In this document: positions 1-8,472 of the stretch, in pieces | How the letters are laid out: the number at the start of each line of letters is the position of its first letter | Position numbering within the stretch: the stretch's first letter is position 1 | Assembly: GCA_017526585.1 (NCBI GenBank) | Contig: JAFXRC010000052.1 | Span: forward strand, 1 to 64,000 | DNA length: 64,000 nt | Direction: 5' to 3' | DNA from: Fibrobacter sp. | Lineage (GTDB): Bacteria > Fibrobacterota > Fibrobacteria > Fibrobacterales > Fibrobacteraceae | Translations under genes and position numbers: made by a program | The notes under the pieces: generated by a model | Told to the model about the DNA's origin: nothing | Database searches by the model: none | Seen by the model: the letters and a program-made list of their open reading frames with translations, nothing else

Positions 1-330
1 GTCGAGAGCCATTCCGACAAATTTTCCTTCGTTCAGGGATTTTAAGAGGTGCCGGACATTGCTCGCCCCGTGGCTACTGGAACCCCGGGTCACGATGTAT
101 CCCAGTTTTTCTGCGACGGTTGCGTAAAGATTTCCGTCTTCCGATTCCGAAATCAGGGCGTGTACGCCCCATCCCTTGAATGCTGCCGTGGCGGCGAGAA
201 GGTCCCTGTGCCATGCACCCAGGATTCCTGGCGAAAAGTCATCTGGGGTCGAAAGCCTGATTCGAAGGCTTTTTACCCAGAGCGAAGCGATAAAGGCTGC
301 CAGTCTGACCTTGAGTGGTGGTTTAAGCAT
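1..330 (-). CDS. DUF374 family protein (lysophospholipid acyltransferase-like), 5' part only
   Basis: The minus-strand frame is open from an ATG at 328-330 to the window edge (110 codons, C-terminus missing). The translation contains GAWHRDLLAA near residue 42, SESEDG near 65 and TRGSSSHGA near 85. These match the conserved order of the DUF374 family: a WH block, an 'SRDGE'-like block and an 'RGSS' block. DUF374 proteins are related to LpxL-type lipid A acyltransferases and act at the inner membrane; the substrate here is unknown. A TATCTTTA box (335-342) lies 4 nt upstream of the ATG and no Shine-Dalgarno sequence is visible. The usual 'RDG' reads 'SEDG', so family placement is good but activity is not proven. 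Confidence 0.8.
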   Translation of the reverse strand, partial: MLKPPLKVRLAAFIASLWVKSLRIRLSTPDDFSPGILGAWHRDLLAATAAFKGWGVHALISESEDGNLYATVAEKLGYIVTRGSSSHGASNVRHLLKSLNEGKFVGMALD

Positions 331-371
331 GCCGTAAAGATAAAAAAATGAAAAAAATGCTCGGTTTCCCC

Positions 372-400
372 TTGAAAAATGCCAATTTATTACCTATATT
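372..400 (+). promoter_or_regulatory. Sigma-70-type promoter of tRNA-Cys
   Basis: TTGAAA (372-377) and TATATT (395-400) are separated by 17 bp and lie 12 bp before the mature tRNA-Cys 5' end. Confidence 0.7.
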
Positions 401-412
401 GCGTTTCACTTT

Positions 413-485
413 GGCGACGTACCCAAGTTGGTAAGGGGCGGCTCTGCAAAAGCCTTATTCATCAGTTCGAGTCTGATCGTTGCCT
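413..485 (+). tRNA. tRNA-Cys (GCA)
   Basis: A complete 73-nt cloverleaf is visible. The acceptor strands GGCGACG and CGTTGCC pair with one G-U, the T-arm is ATCAG/CTGAT around a TTCGAGT loop, and the anticodon loop CTGCAAA carries GCA. The discriminator is T, as usual for tRNA-Cys. CCA is not encoded. A terminator follows within 6 nt, so it is a monocistronic tRNA gene. Confidence 0.95.
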
Positions 486-490
486 CTCAA

Positions 491-520
491 AAAGACCCTT
501 TCGTTAGAAAGGGTCTTTTT
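491..520 (+). terminator. Rho-independent terminator of tRNA-Cys
   Basis: A perfect 11-bp hairpin (AAAGACCCTTT / AAAGGGTCTTT, loop CGTTAG) ends in a T-run. It also lies just beyond the stop of the convergent gene at 524 and may serve both directions. Confidence 0.85.
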
Positions 521-523
521 AGT

Positions 524-1111
524 TTATATAACTGGATTTTTCCGGGGCCTGCCGCGGCCGCGCTTAATCGGCTGTCCATCCGGCATGGTTGTTGCCTCAG
601 GGTGTTTTGCCCTAAAGAAAGCCTGTATCTTCTTGGCTCGTTCTTCGGCTTTTTGCTTGGCGAGGTCTGCAGCGGACACGATGACAGCCTTGGGCTTGTC
701 CTTGCCCTTGATTCCAAATGCCGCTTTAAGGACTCTGCCTGTCGTGGGAGTAGGAATTTCGGATAGGGTGGACGCATGAATTTCGCGCTTTGCTTCGGTT
801 TTTGGCAAATCTTCAAATTTATGGATTGAAAGGCTGTTGCTGTTGGGGGTAAAAGCGGTATTCAGCAGGATCTGCTTTTCGCTAGGAAGCTCGCTAATCG
901 GCGGAAGTTGTGACAAATTCACTCCGCTGTGGTGGAAAATGGCGGAGAGACGGTCCCTTTTGGATGGTCTTGCCGCCCCATTTTTGCGTTTCCCGTTAAA
1001 AATCTTCCTGGGCTTTTCGGAATTCAGGATGATTTCTTCGTCTGTCATACCGCGGAGTTCGGGGGGAACGTCAATCACTTGGAGCGTAGAATTGGTCGAA
1101 TTTGGGTTCAT
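524..1111 (-). CDS. Hypothetical basic protein with C-terminal AT-hook
   Basis: The 195-residue protein has no enzymatic family that I recognise. Its C-terminus carries KRGRGRPRK, a canonical AT-hook (GRP core flanked by basic residues), which in other proteins inserts into the minor groove of AT-rich DNA. A second lysine/arginine-rich stretch lies near residues 33-53 (KPRKIFNGKRKNG, then RPSKRDR). A helical segment rich in Ala/Lys/Glu precedes the hook (about 148-168). There is no signal peptide or membrane segment. A role as a nucleoid-associated or accessory DNA-binding protein is inference from the AT-hook alone. The gene stands alone, convergent with tRNA-Cys and divergent from the AlkD-like gene. 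Confidence 0.7.
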   Translation of the reverse strand: MNPNSTNSTLQVIDVPPELRGMTDEEIILNSEKPRKIFNGKRKNGAARPSKRDRLSAIFHHSGVNLSQLPPISELPSEKQILLNTAFTPNSNSLSIHKFEDLPKTEAKREIHASTLSEIPTPTTGRVLKAAFGIKGKDKPKAVIVSAADLAKQKAEERAKKIQAFFRAKHPEATTMPDGQPIKRGRGRPRKNPVI

Positions 1112-1258
1112 AAATGCTTTTTTGGAGCCTTTTTTAGCTTGTCAAGAGGAAAAAATGTCATTTTATTGTAAAAATGTCGACCAAATTTAAAAAAAATGAA
1201 AAAAAATGCTTGTCAAGACCTAGAAAAAAATTTTTTTTTGGACTATTTTTGGCATATC

Positions 1259-1921
1259 ATGCTTCGGTTTACACAAGATATATTACTTGCACTCCGCGCC
1301 ATCTCCAATGAGGAAGAGGCACATGAAATGTCAAAGAAGGCTCGCGAACAGTTCGACTTCCTTGGAATTCGTCTTGTTCCCCGCCGCGAGGTGACCTACC
1401 CCATATTCGATAAGTATCCTCCCAAGGATGGCGACGAATTGGTGGCTAGGGTTGAGGACATGTGGGCTCAGCCGTACCGCGAAATCCAGTATGCGGCTTG
1501 TGACTACCTGTTCCGTCACAGGGCTCTGCTCGGTGGCCAGCACCTTTCCTTCCTTAAAAAGTTGATCAAGACCCGCGCCTGGCGCGACACGGTCGATACG
1601 CTCGCCGCTTGCGTCCTGGGGGACTTGGCTCTGCGCTTGCCTGCGCTCCGTTCCAAGATTGCTTCCTGGATTCGCGACCCGAATGTCTGGGTGCGTCGCA
1701 GCGCGATCATTTTCCAGATTCAGTACAAGGATCGCACGGACTGGCCGCTGCTTAGGCAGTTCTGCTTGACTTGCGCCAAGGACGACGACTACTATATTAG
1801 AAATGGTATCGGTCGCGCTCTTTCGGAATACGCCCGAATCAACCCGACTGAAGTTCGTCGCTTTGTGCAGGACAATACTTTTGCCGAACAGACGGCTCAG
1901 GAAATCCTCCGGCTAATCTAA
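1259..1921 (+). CDS. AlkD-like DNA alkylation repair protein
   Basis: The protein is built of HEAT-like helical repeats typical of AlkC/AlkD DNA glycosylases, which remove bulky or charged alkylpurines without base flipping. The diagnostic stretch DPNVWVRRSAI (about residue 140) matches the D-x-W-xRR-A core of the family, and a later block (DDYYIRNGIGRAL) matches the last repeat. I chose the ATG at 1259 (220 residues) over the upstream frame-open ATG at 1196. It starts at the expected N-terminus and has a TATTTTTG box 7 nt upstream, while the extension is low-complexity poly-A/T sequence. A strong terminator follows, so it is probably monocistronic. Confidence 0.8.
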   Translation: MLRFTQDILLALRAISNEEEAHEMSKKAREQFDFLGIRLVPRREVTYPIFDKYPPKDGDELVARVEDMWAQPYREIQYAACDYLFRHRALLGGQHLSFLKKLIKTRAWRDTVDTLAACVLGDLALRLPALRSKIASWIRDPNVWVRRSAIIFQIQYKDRTDWPLLRQFCLTCAKDDDYYIRNGIGRALSEYARINPTEVRRFVQDNTFAEQTAQEILRLI

Positions 1922-1947
1922 GTAATAAATATGTAAACTATTCAAGT

Positions 1948-1985
1948 GCCTTTTCTGCGGGGAGTTCAGAAAAGGCTTTTTTTTA
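1948..1985 (+). terminator. Rho-independent terminator after the AlkD-like gene
   Basis: A perfect 10-bp stem (GCCTTTTCTG / CAGAAAAGGC) is followed by nine T residues. Confidence 0.85.
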
Positions 1986-2013
1986 TGGTCTCTGAATTAG
2001 CTAAATTTGGGTT

Positions 2014-3987
2014 ATGCGTTACGGTGACATTTCTTATTTCCAGAGCGGCGTAGCCGTTCCCCTTTTTAGCCTATATAGCAAGCAGAGCATTGGCATCGGC
2101 GAGTTCCTGGACTTGATTCCGTTTGCTCGCTGGGCGAAGTTCTGCGACTTCAATATCATCCAGCTTTTGCCCGTGAATGATACGGGGGCGGAATCTAGCC
2201 CTTACAGTGCACGAAGCGCGTTCGCCTTGAACCCGGTGTTCATCAATGTGCAGTCGGTTGAGGGCTCGCAAGAATACGAAGATGAAATTCAGGATGCTAA
2301 GCTCGAATTTGAAAAACTTGGTAAGATCGACTACTACCACATCTCGACATGGAAACGCTTTGTCCTCCGCAAGATTTTTGATAACCGCTACGACGAACTT
2401 AAGAAGGACAGGGATCTGCAGCGCTGGATCGATGACAATGTCTGGTCGAAGCCCTATTGCGCCTACTGCACCTTGAAGGCGAAGAACGAGGAATCCAGCT
2501 GGAAGGACTGGCGCGAATATCGTGACCCGTCGGCAAAGGATATTGAAAAGCTTTGGAAGAAGTTCGAGAAGGACAACTTGTTCCAGGCGTGGATGCAGTT
2601 CGAAGCCGAAAAGCAGTTCGGTGCCGCTGTCGCAGAAATTTCCAAGATGGATGTCCGCCTGAAAGGCGACATTCCTATCCTGATCAACGAAGACAGCGCG
2701 GACGTCTGGGCCGACCGCAAGTACTTCTCGCTCGACGACCGCGCGGGCGCACCTCCTGACATGTTCAGCTACAGTGGTCAGAACTGGGGTTTCCCGACTT
2801 ACCGCTGGGATGTCATCGAACAGGACGACTTTGTATGGTGGCGCCGTCGCCTTGCGCAGGCAAGCAAGTTCTACCATGCCTACCGCATCGACCACGTGCT
2901 CGGCTTCTTCCGCATCTGGTCCATTCCGCAGAGCGAAGTGACGGGTATCCTGGGCTACTTCAACCCCTGCGTGCCGCTTACCTGGGACAAGCTGAGCTCC
3001 GCAGGGTTCATCCGCGAAACGCTCGAATACCTGCGTCGTCCGAACTATGGCGTGGACCAGCTCCGCGAATTCCTGGGCGATGATACCGACCGCCTCGCCC
3101 CCGTCTGCTTTACGCAGCTCGAAGGCCATCCGGATCGCCTTATCCTTAAGCAGGAATACAGCTCCGAAAAGGCCATCCTTGCAATGCAGGAACCGCAGGA
3201 AGTCAAGGATAAGCTGCTCAAGGTCTACTGGAACCGCGTCTTTATTCCTACGGGCGACGAAAACACCTTCTACCCCTACTGGTACTGGTATAACCAGCCG
3301 GTGCTTTTCACGCTTCCTGAAAACGAGCAGAAAAAGCTCCGCGAGCTCATCAACGAAAACGAGAACGCTCAGAACGGACTGTGGGAAGCGAATGCGACTA
3401 AGCTTTTGTCGGTGCTTTCTCAGGAAACCGATATGCTGGTCTGCGCTGAAGACTTGGGTGCTGTGCCGCCTTGCGTGCCGACCGTGCTCAACAAACTCAA
3501 TATCCTTTCGCTGCGTATCGAACGCTGGGCCCGCAATTGGAACGCTCCGTATTCGCCGTACTACGACATGGACGAGTATCCGCGCATGTCCGTTTGCGCC
3601 ACGAGCTGCCACGACACTTCGACGCTTCGTGGACTGTGGCAAGAACCCGATTTCGACCGAGAGCTTTACTGGTCCCATGCGCATCTGCCGGGCAAGGCTC
3701 CCGAAACGATTACGCCGTCGGTTGCCCGCATGATTCTTACGCATGTGTTCTCCTCGAACAGCCTGTTCTGCATCTTGCCGGTGCAGGACTACTTCGCGCT
3801 TTCGGCAAGCCTTTCCAAGTGCGCTCCCGAAGAGGAACGCGTGAATGTGCCGGGAACGGTGGGTGGTAAGAACTGGTGCTATCGTATGCCGTGCTCTGTC
3901 GACGACCTGATGGACTACTCGTCGCTCAGCTCCGACATTCGCATGCTCGTCGATGTGCGCAAGCGCCGCCCGATGTGGAAGCTCTAG
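2014..3987 (+). CDS. malQ: 4-alpha-glucanotransferase (GH77), DPE2-like core with insertion
   Basis: This disproportionating enzyme transfers alpha-1,4-glucan segments in maltodextrin or glycogen metabolism. The N-terminal part has the GH77 signature (IGIGEFLDL, then QLLPVNDTG and SPYSARSAFALNP). Predicted catalytic residues are nucleophile D293 (YRIDHVLGFFR), acid/base E479 (AEDLGAVPP) and D534 (SCHDTSTLRG). The E-to-D spacing is 55 residues, normal for the family. The nucleophile-to-acid/base spacing is about 186 instead of about 47, so roughly 140 residues are inserted, as in plant DPE2-type enzymes. The N-terminal CBM20 modules of DPE2 are absent. The TAAATTTG box is 4 nt from the ATG, with no Shine-Dalgarno sequence. 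The GH13 gene follows after 1 nt. Confidence 0.92.
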   Translation: MRYGDISYFQSGVAVPLFSLYSKQSIGIGEFLDLIPFARWAKFCDFNIIQLLPVNDTGAESSPYSARSAFALNPVFINVQSVEGSQEYEDEIQDAKLEFEKLGKIDYYHISTWKRFVLRKIFDNRYDELKKDRDLQRWIDDNVWSKPYCAYCTLKAKNEESSWKDWREYRDPSAKDIEKLWKKFEKDNLFQAWMQFEAEKQFGAAVAEISKMDVRLKGDIPILINEDSADVWADRKYFSLDDRAGAPPDMFSYSGQNWGFPTYRWDVIEQDDFVWWRRRLAQASKFYHAYRIDHVLGFFRIWSIPQSEVTGILGYFNPCVPLTWDKLSSAGFIRETLEYLRRPNYGVDQLREFLGDDTDRLAPVCFTQLEGHPDRLILKQEYSSEKAILAMQEPQEVKDKLLKVYWNRVFIPTGDENTFYPYWYWYNQPVLFTLPENEQKKLRELINENENAQNGLWEANATKLLSVLSQETDMLVCAEDLGAVPPCVPTVLNKLNILSLRIERWARNWNAPYSPYYDMDEYPRMSVCATSCHDTSTLRGLWQEPDFDRELYWSHAHLPGKAPETITPSVARMILTHVFSSNSLFCILPVQDYFALSASLSKCAPEEERVNVPGTVGGKNWCYRMPCSVDDLMDYSSLSSDIRMLVDVRKRRPMWKL

Positions 3988-3988
3988 G

Positions 3989-5248
3989 ATGTTTGCTCCT
4001 GCATGGGTTAAAGACGCAATTTTCTATCAGATTTTTCCGGACCGGTTCTGCCGTTCGGAGCGTTACCATGCCGTAGGCAAGTTTGTACCGTGGGGGAGCA
4101 AACCCACTCGCGAAAATATGTTCGGCGGGAACCTTGCAGGCATCGAAGACAAGCTGGAATACATTGCGGGGCTCGGCGTCAATGCGATTTACCTGTGCCC
4201 GATTTTCAAGAGCAATTCGAACCATCGTTACCACACGGTGGATTACTTCGAAATTGACCCGGTACTCGGCACGCTCGAGGATTTCGACCGCTTGGTCAAG
4301 AAGGCGCACAAGCTAAAGTTGCGCGTGATTCTGGATGGCGTGTTCAACCATTGCTCTCGCGGATTCTTCCAGTTCAATAGCCTGATGGAACTCGGACAGA
4401 ATTCGCCGTATGTGGACTGGTTTCATGTGAAGGGCTGGCCGCTGAATGCCTATACCGACAAGCCCAATTACGAATGCTGGTGGAACTTCCCGGCGCTCCC
4501 GAAATTCAATACGGACTGCCCCGATGTGCGCAAATACCTTTTCTCGGTAGGCGAGTATTGGATGAAGCGCGGCATTGACGGCTGGCGCCTTGATGTCCCG
4601 AATGAAATTGACGATGATTCTTTTTGGCAGGAATTCCGCCGCCGAGTAAAAGCGGTGAATCCTGAGGCTTACATCGTCGGCGAGATCTGGGATACTCCGG
4701 AGCGTTGGCTGAAAGGCGACCAATTTGACGGCGTGATGAACTATGTTTTCCGCAAGGCAGCGATGCAGTATCTCTTCGACGAGAATCCGATTTCGATCAA
4801 GGAATTCGGCGAACGTATGCGTGATGCATTCCCCGAAGGTCGCGGTGACATTCCCATGAACCTGCTCGGAAGCCACGATACCACGCGTCTGATGTCGCAA
4901 CCCTGCGCAACTCTTGAACGGATCAAGCTCGCGTATGCGATTCTGTTCTTCTTGCCGGGTGCACCGTGCATCTATTACGGTGAAGAGCTTTCGATGAAGG
5001 GCGGCAAGGACCCTGACAACCGCCGCAGCGTGCCGTGGAGCAAGCTTGCCGAAATGCAGGGAATGCCGCTGTACGATTTTATCAAGCAGATGATTGCGCT
5101 CCGCAACAAAAATGCGGTGCTCCGCGATGGTTCGCTGGAAATCCGCGTTGCCGACAACGGCTTCGCCATTGAGCGTACCCTCGGCAAAAAGACGATGACG
5201 CTCGTCGTGCTGCAGGACGGCGCTGAATACAAGTTTAATATAGTTTAG
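3989..5248 (+). CDS. GH13 alpha-amylase family glycoside hydrolase (neopullulanase/cyclomaltodextrinase-like)
   Basis: The 419-residue (beta/alpha)8 enzyme begins at the ATG one base after the malQ stop; an in-frame upstream ATG at 3953 lies inside malQ. FYQIFPDRF at the N-terminus is typical of neopullulanase and cyclomaltodextrinase relatives. The four GH13 regions are present: DGVFNH (about 116), GWRLDVPNE with nucleophile D202, EIW with acid/base E232, and GSHD with D297. There is no signal peptide, so it should act in the cytoplasm on maltodextrins or branched oligosaccharides together with malQ. The CBM34-type N-terminal domain of classical neopullulanases is missing. Exact specificity cannot be read from the sequence. 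Confidence 0.88.
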   Translation: MFAPAWVKDAIFYQIFPDRFCRSERYHAVGKFVPWGSKPTRENMFGGNLAGIEDKLEYIAGLGVNAIYLCPIFKSNSNHRYHTVDYFEIDPVLGTLEDFDRLVKKAHKLKLRVILDGVFNHCSRGFFQFNSLMELGQNSPYVDWFHVKGWPLNAYTDKPNYECWWNFPALPKFNTDCPDVRKYLFSVGEYWMKRGIDGWRLDVPNEIDDDSFWQEFRRRVKAVNPEAYIVGEIWDTPERWLKGDQFDGVMNYVFRKAAMQYLFDENPISIKEFGERMRDAFPEGRGDIPMNLLGSHDTTRLMSQPCATLERIKLAYAILFFLPGAPCIYYGEELSMKGGKDPDNRRSVPWSKLAEMQGMPLYDFIKQMIALRNKNAVLRDGSLEIRVADNGFAIERTLGKKTMTLVVLQDGAEYKFNIV

Positions 5249-5592
5249 CAGCAAGTTGAAAGCTATTGGCTTGCTTGAAGGCGTAAGAAGATAAGTCGTC
5301 GAGAGGACAGTAAAGGCCGAAGGCCGTAATTTGTCGCGGCGTTCGCCTTGCGGGGTTTTAGGGGCAAAGCCCCACCCTGGTGGCCATGCGCACTAAGCAC
5401 TAAAGTGCTAAGTGCTGTCCGCCCTAGGCGTGGGGTAGCGAAAGACTTGTACCGATGTTGTAGGCCGACTGTGAGATTTGTGACGAACGAGCCCCGGTGT
5501 AACCGGCTAGCGAGTGAGTGCAAATATCGCAAGGAGGCCTGTGCTAAACTTGGCAAGGCTTTTGCGAGGGGGAAACTTCCCCCTTTTATTTG
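5249..5592 (+). repeat. Gene-free block of GC-rich hairpin repeats ending in a terminator-like hairpin; possible structured RNA
   Basis: No convincing gene lies here. The block holds a near-palindrome (about 5390-5415, GCACTAAGCAC... GTGCTAAGTGC), a GGGGC/GCCCC hairpin (about 5362-5374) and a GCCCCGG/CCGGC segment. It ends with GGGGGAAACTTCCCCC followed by TTTTATTT. Two sub-blocks recur inside priA: 5432-5448 resembles 52774-52790, and 5564-5586 resembles 52802-52824 with two mismatches. A dispersed repeat is therefore the best reading. Because it ends in a textbook terminator, a small transcript cannot be excluded. I looked for RNase P, tmRNA and SRP signatures and saw none. Confidence 0.55.
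5566..5590 (+). terminator. Strong hairpin with T-tract
   Basis: GAGGGGG-AAAC-TTCCCCC followed by TTTTATTTGTTTT. It may terminate the malQ-GH13 transcript or an RNA from the repeat block. Confidence 0.65.
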
Positions 5593-5601
5593 TTTTGAAA
5601 T

Positions 5602-5635
5602 GGATTGCTTTGTCGTTTCACTCCTCGCAATGACG
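5602..5635. repeat. Dispersed palindromic repeat, CGTCATTGCGAG...GCAATCC family (copy 1)
   Basis: On the plus strand it reads GGATTGC ... GCAATGACG, the reverse complement of the consensus seen exactly at 37521-37548. Related copies lie at 31811-31842 and, in frame inside maltokinase, at 45293-45330. Confidence 0.75.
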
Positions 5636-5648
5636 TTATTTGAGTCAA

Positions 5649-5680
5649 TCTTTCGTCTTTCGTCTCTCGTCTTTCGTCTA
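5649..5680. repeat. Short tandem repeat (TCTTTCG units)
   Basis: Four imperfect tandem TCTTTCG/TCTCTCG units lie just upstream of the secDF promoter region. Confidence 0.7.
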
Positions 5681-5736
5681 AATTTCTACATTTGCGCGCA
5701 AAACTTACTGAATAATGCCTTACTAAGGGATTACAA

Positions 5737-8382
5737 ATGAAAAAAAATAGATTCGGCATGCGAGAATTGATTATTCTCATTGTCATTGCACTTTCGGCCT
5801 ACACTGTATGGCCTTCTATCCAGGTTCACACCAAGAAGGGCGAAGAAAAGAAGACCTTCCTCAAGGAAAATCCGAAGATTGCCTCCAAGTCGATCAATTT
5901 CGGTTTGGACCTTGCCGGTGGTACGGCAATCACGCTGGAAATCGACAAGTCTGGCGTCAAGGGCGACGATATCAAGGATATCCAGGAACAGTCCCTCGAA
6001 ATCATCCGTAACCGCGTTGACCAGTACGGTCTTTCTGAACCGCAGATTTCTCCGTCTGGCGACGACCGAATCGTGGTTGAACTGGCAGGTGTGGATGACT
6101 CCACTGCAAAGGCCCTCGTGGGTTCTACCGCAAAGCTCGAATTCAAGATCTTGGCCGAAGCTGAAAAGTTTACTCAGGTGGTGGGGCTCATCGACCAGTA
6201 CCTGACCCGTCAGACGACCGACATCGTGGCTGATTCTGCCGCTACGGATTCCACCGCCAAGGATTCGACGGTTGCCAAGGCTGACTCCGCCAAGGATACG
6301 ACAAAGATCCTTTCCGATGATGAATTGCTCGGTAAGGCTCCTGCCGCTGAAGTCGCCGCTACTGACTCCGCCAAGGATTCCTCCCAGGTTGAGGCTCAAC
6401 CGGCTAGCGAAGTCGGAATTGCTCTTAGCGCTTACTACATGAGCTTCGGCAACGGTGGCTTCATCGCCGAAGAAAATGTCGAAAAGGTGAAGAAGCTCCT
6501 CGAGACCGAAGGTGTCCAGAAGCTCATCCCGCGCGATGTCGCCTTTGCCTTCGGCAGCGGTCTCGAACCGGTGCAGCGTGATTCCAAGATCAAGGCCAAG
6601 CGCCTTTACCTCCTCAAGCGCCGCGCTGAAATGGCCGGTGACGATGTTTCCGATGCTCGCCCCTACCGCGTGGGTGATGGTACCAACGCCGGTGAAGTGG
6701 CTGTGAGCCTCAAGTTCTCTGGCATCGGTCCTAAGAAGTTCTCTGCTGTAACCGCTGCCAACATCGGCAAGCAGATGGCTATCGTGCTCGACAATCAGGT
6801 GATTTCTGCCCCGGTCATCCGTGACCGTATCCCGAACGGCGAAGCCCAGATTACCGGTCTCGACGACATGGCCGAAGCAAACCGCCTCGCCGTCGTTCTC
6901 CGCGCCGGTGCCCTGAAGGCTCCGATGAAGATTATCGAAAGCCGTAGCGTGGGTGCGACCCTCGGTGAAGAGAACATTGTGCAGGGCTTCGGTTCCGGTG
7001 CAATCGGTCTTATCCTCTGCTTGGTGTTCATGGTTGCCTACTACCGCCTCGGTGGTCTTATCGCAAGCTTCGGTATGGTGATCAACACTCTCGTGACCGC
7101 CGCCGTGATGTCCGTGTTCAACGCCACCTTGACTCTCCCCGGTATCGCAGGTTTCATCCTCGTGGTGGGTATGTCTCTTGACGCCAACGTGATTATCTAT
7201 GAACGCATCCGTGAAGAAATCAAGAACGGTCTTACCGCCCGCGCCGCTGTGGCCAAGGGTTACGACCGCGCCTTCAGCGCCATCTTGGACTCCAACTTGA
7301 CGACGGTTTTGACGGGTCTTATTTTGTACAAAATCGGTACCGGTTCCGTGAAGGGTTTCGGTCTTACTTTGACCATTGGTATTCTGACTTCCTTGTTCTG
7401 CGCTATCACGGTGACCCGCGCTATCCTCGACTGGAAGCTTGCTAAGCGTGATGCGACGACTCTTTCTATCGGTGGCGGCTTCAAGGCTATCAACGAAGCC
7501 AACCTCCAGATTATTCCGAACCGTCGCCGCTTCGGTCTCATCTCTGTGATTCTTATTATCGCAAGTATCGCTTTCATTGCCGTGAAGGGCTTCGACTTCA
7601 GCATCGACTTCACCGGTGGTCAGGTCTATACGATTCAGTATCAGGATGACGCCAAGCATGAAAAGGATTTGAGTGGCGCTCTCTCTGCAGCCGGCATCTC
7701 GGGTGCAAAGGTCCGTACGCTCGGCGGTACTTCTGCTAACTCCTACCAGGTCAGCATGCGTGCCTCTGATGACGCTCAGTTCGAACTCAAGATGGCTCAG
7801 GCTTTTGAAAAGGCCGGTCAGAAGTGCGAAATCGTCGCTAAGGACAACGTGGGTCCGACCATCGGTAAGGAACTGCGCTTCAACGCTATCCTTTCCGTGA
7901 TTCTCGCATGGCTCGGCATTCTGATTTATGTGTGGTTCCGCTTCGGTAAGTTCGGTCTCGGCTTCGGTGTCGCTGCCGTGCTCGGCCTGGTGCACGATAC
8001 CGTGATTACGCTCGGCTTCATCTCTGCCTTCGGTCTCTCCTTCGACGGCGCCTTGATTGCCTCGCTCCTTACGATGATCGGTTACTCCGTGAACGACACC
8101 ATCGTGAACTTCGACCGCATTCGTGAAAACAGCTCGGTGTTTGGTTCCAGCAACTTTGCCGAAACCATCAACCGTTCTCTGAACCAGTGCTTCAGCCGTA
8201 CCATGGTGACCTCCCTCACGACCTTGTTCGTGTGTGTGATCCTCGCCGTGAAGGGCGGTTCTTCCATCCGCGACTTCGGCTTGGTCCAGTGCTTCGGTAT
8301 CCTTATCGGTACCTACTCTTCTGTGTGCATCTGCTCTCCGATCGTTCTGTGGTGGAGCAAGCGCTTCAAGAAGGGTGTGTAA
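5737..8382 (+). CDS. secDF: Protein translocase subunit SecDF (SecD-SecF fusion)
   Basis: A single 881-residue protein joins SecD and SecF, the proton-driven RND-type motor that assists Sec export at the inner membrane. SecD begins with one membrane helix and FGLDLAGGTAITLEID (about residue 55), then its periplasmic domain and a membrane bundle containing GMSLDANVIIYERIREE (about 480). SecF starts near residue 610 with FDFSIDFTGG and ends with the second bundle (SVNDTIVNFDRIRE). An Ala/Ser/Asp/Thr-rich stretch of about 65 residues (about 162-228), with repeated DSTAKDS-like units, interrupts the SecD periplasmic domain and is probably a disordered loop. A TACATTTG box lies at 5687-5694. A terminator follows. 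Confidence 0.95.
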   Translation: MKKNRFGMRELIILIVIALSAYTVWPSIQVHTKKGEEKKTFLKENPKIASKSINFGLDLAGGTAITLEIDKSGVKGDDIKDIQEQSLEIIRNRVDQYGLSEPQISPSGDDRIVVELAGVDDSTAKALVGSTAKLEFKILAEAEKFTQVVGLIDQYLTRQTTDIVADSAATDSTAKDSTVAKADSAKDTTKILSDDELLGKAPAAEVAATDSAKDSSQVEAQPASEVGIALSAYYMSFGNGGFIAEENVEKVKKLLETEGVQKLIPRDVAFAFGSGLEPVQRDSKIKAKRLYLLKRRAEMAGDDVSDARPYRVGDGTNAGEVAVSLKFSGIGPKKFSAVTAANIGKQMAIVLDNQVISAPVIRDRIPNGEAQITGLDDMAEANRLAVVLRAGALKAPMKIIESRSVGATLGEENIVQGFGSGAIGLILCLVFMVAYYRLGGLIASFGMVINTLVTAAVMSVFNATLTLPGIAGFILVVGMSLDANVIIYERIREEIKNGLTARAAVAKGYDRAFSAILDSNLTTVLTGLILYKIGTGSVKGFGLTLTIGILTSLFCAITVTRAILDWKLAKRDATTLSIGGGFKAINEANLQIIPNRRRFGLISVILIIASIAFIAVKGFDFSIDFTGGQVYTIQYQDDAKHEKDLSGALSAAGISGAKVRTLGGTSANSYQVSMRASDDAQFELKMAQAFEKAGQKCEIVAKDNVGPTIGKELRFNAILSVILAWLGILIYVWFRFGKFGLGFGVAAVLGLVHDTVITLGFISAFGLSFDGALIASLLTMIGYSVNDTIVNFDRIRENSSVFGSSNFAETINRSLNQCFSRTMVTSLTTLFVCVILAVKGGSSIRDFGLVQCFGILIGTYSSVCICSPIVLWWSKRFKKGV

Positions 8383-8410
8383 TTTAGCACTTAACTCAAA
8401 AAAAGCTTTA

Positions 8411-8440
8411 AAAAACCTCGGTTTTGCCGAGGTTTTTTTT
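8411..8440 (+). terminator. Rho-independent terminator of secDF
   Basis: AACCTCGG-TTTTG-CCGAGGTT hairpin followed by eight T residues. The T-run merges into a TATATTTG box (8440-8447) that may be the corA promoter. Confidence 0.88.
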
Positions 8441-8472
8441 ATATTTGAAGCCGTTCGATAAAGGGGGCTCCT

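Noticed and set aside
2071..3744. A 557-codon minus-strand frame opposite malQ
   Set aside because: Shadow of malQ, whose GH77 motifs are intact on the plus strand.
5249..5592. RNase P RNA, tmRNA or SRP RNA in the hairpin-rich block
   Set aside because: None of the conserved core sequences (such as GAGGAAAGTCC for RNase P) is present on either strand.
5348..5740. ORF of 130 codons in the gene-free block before secDF
   Set aside because: It runs through hairpin repeats, a terminator and a tandem repeat, and overlaps the secDF start; no motif is visible.
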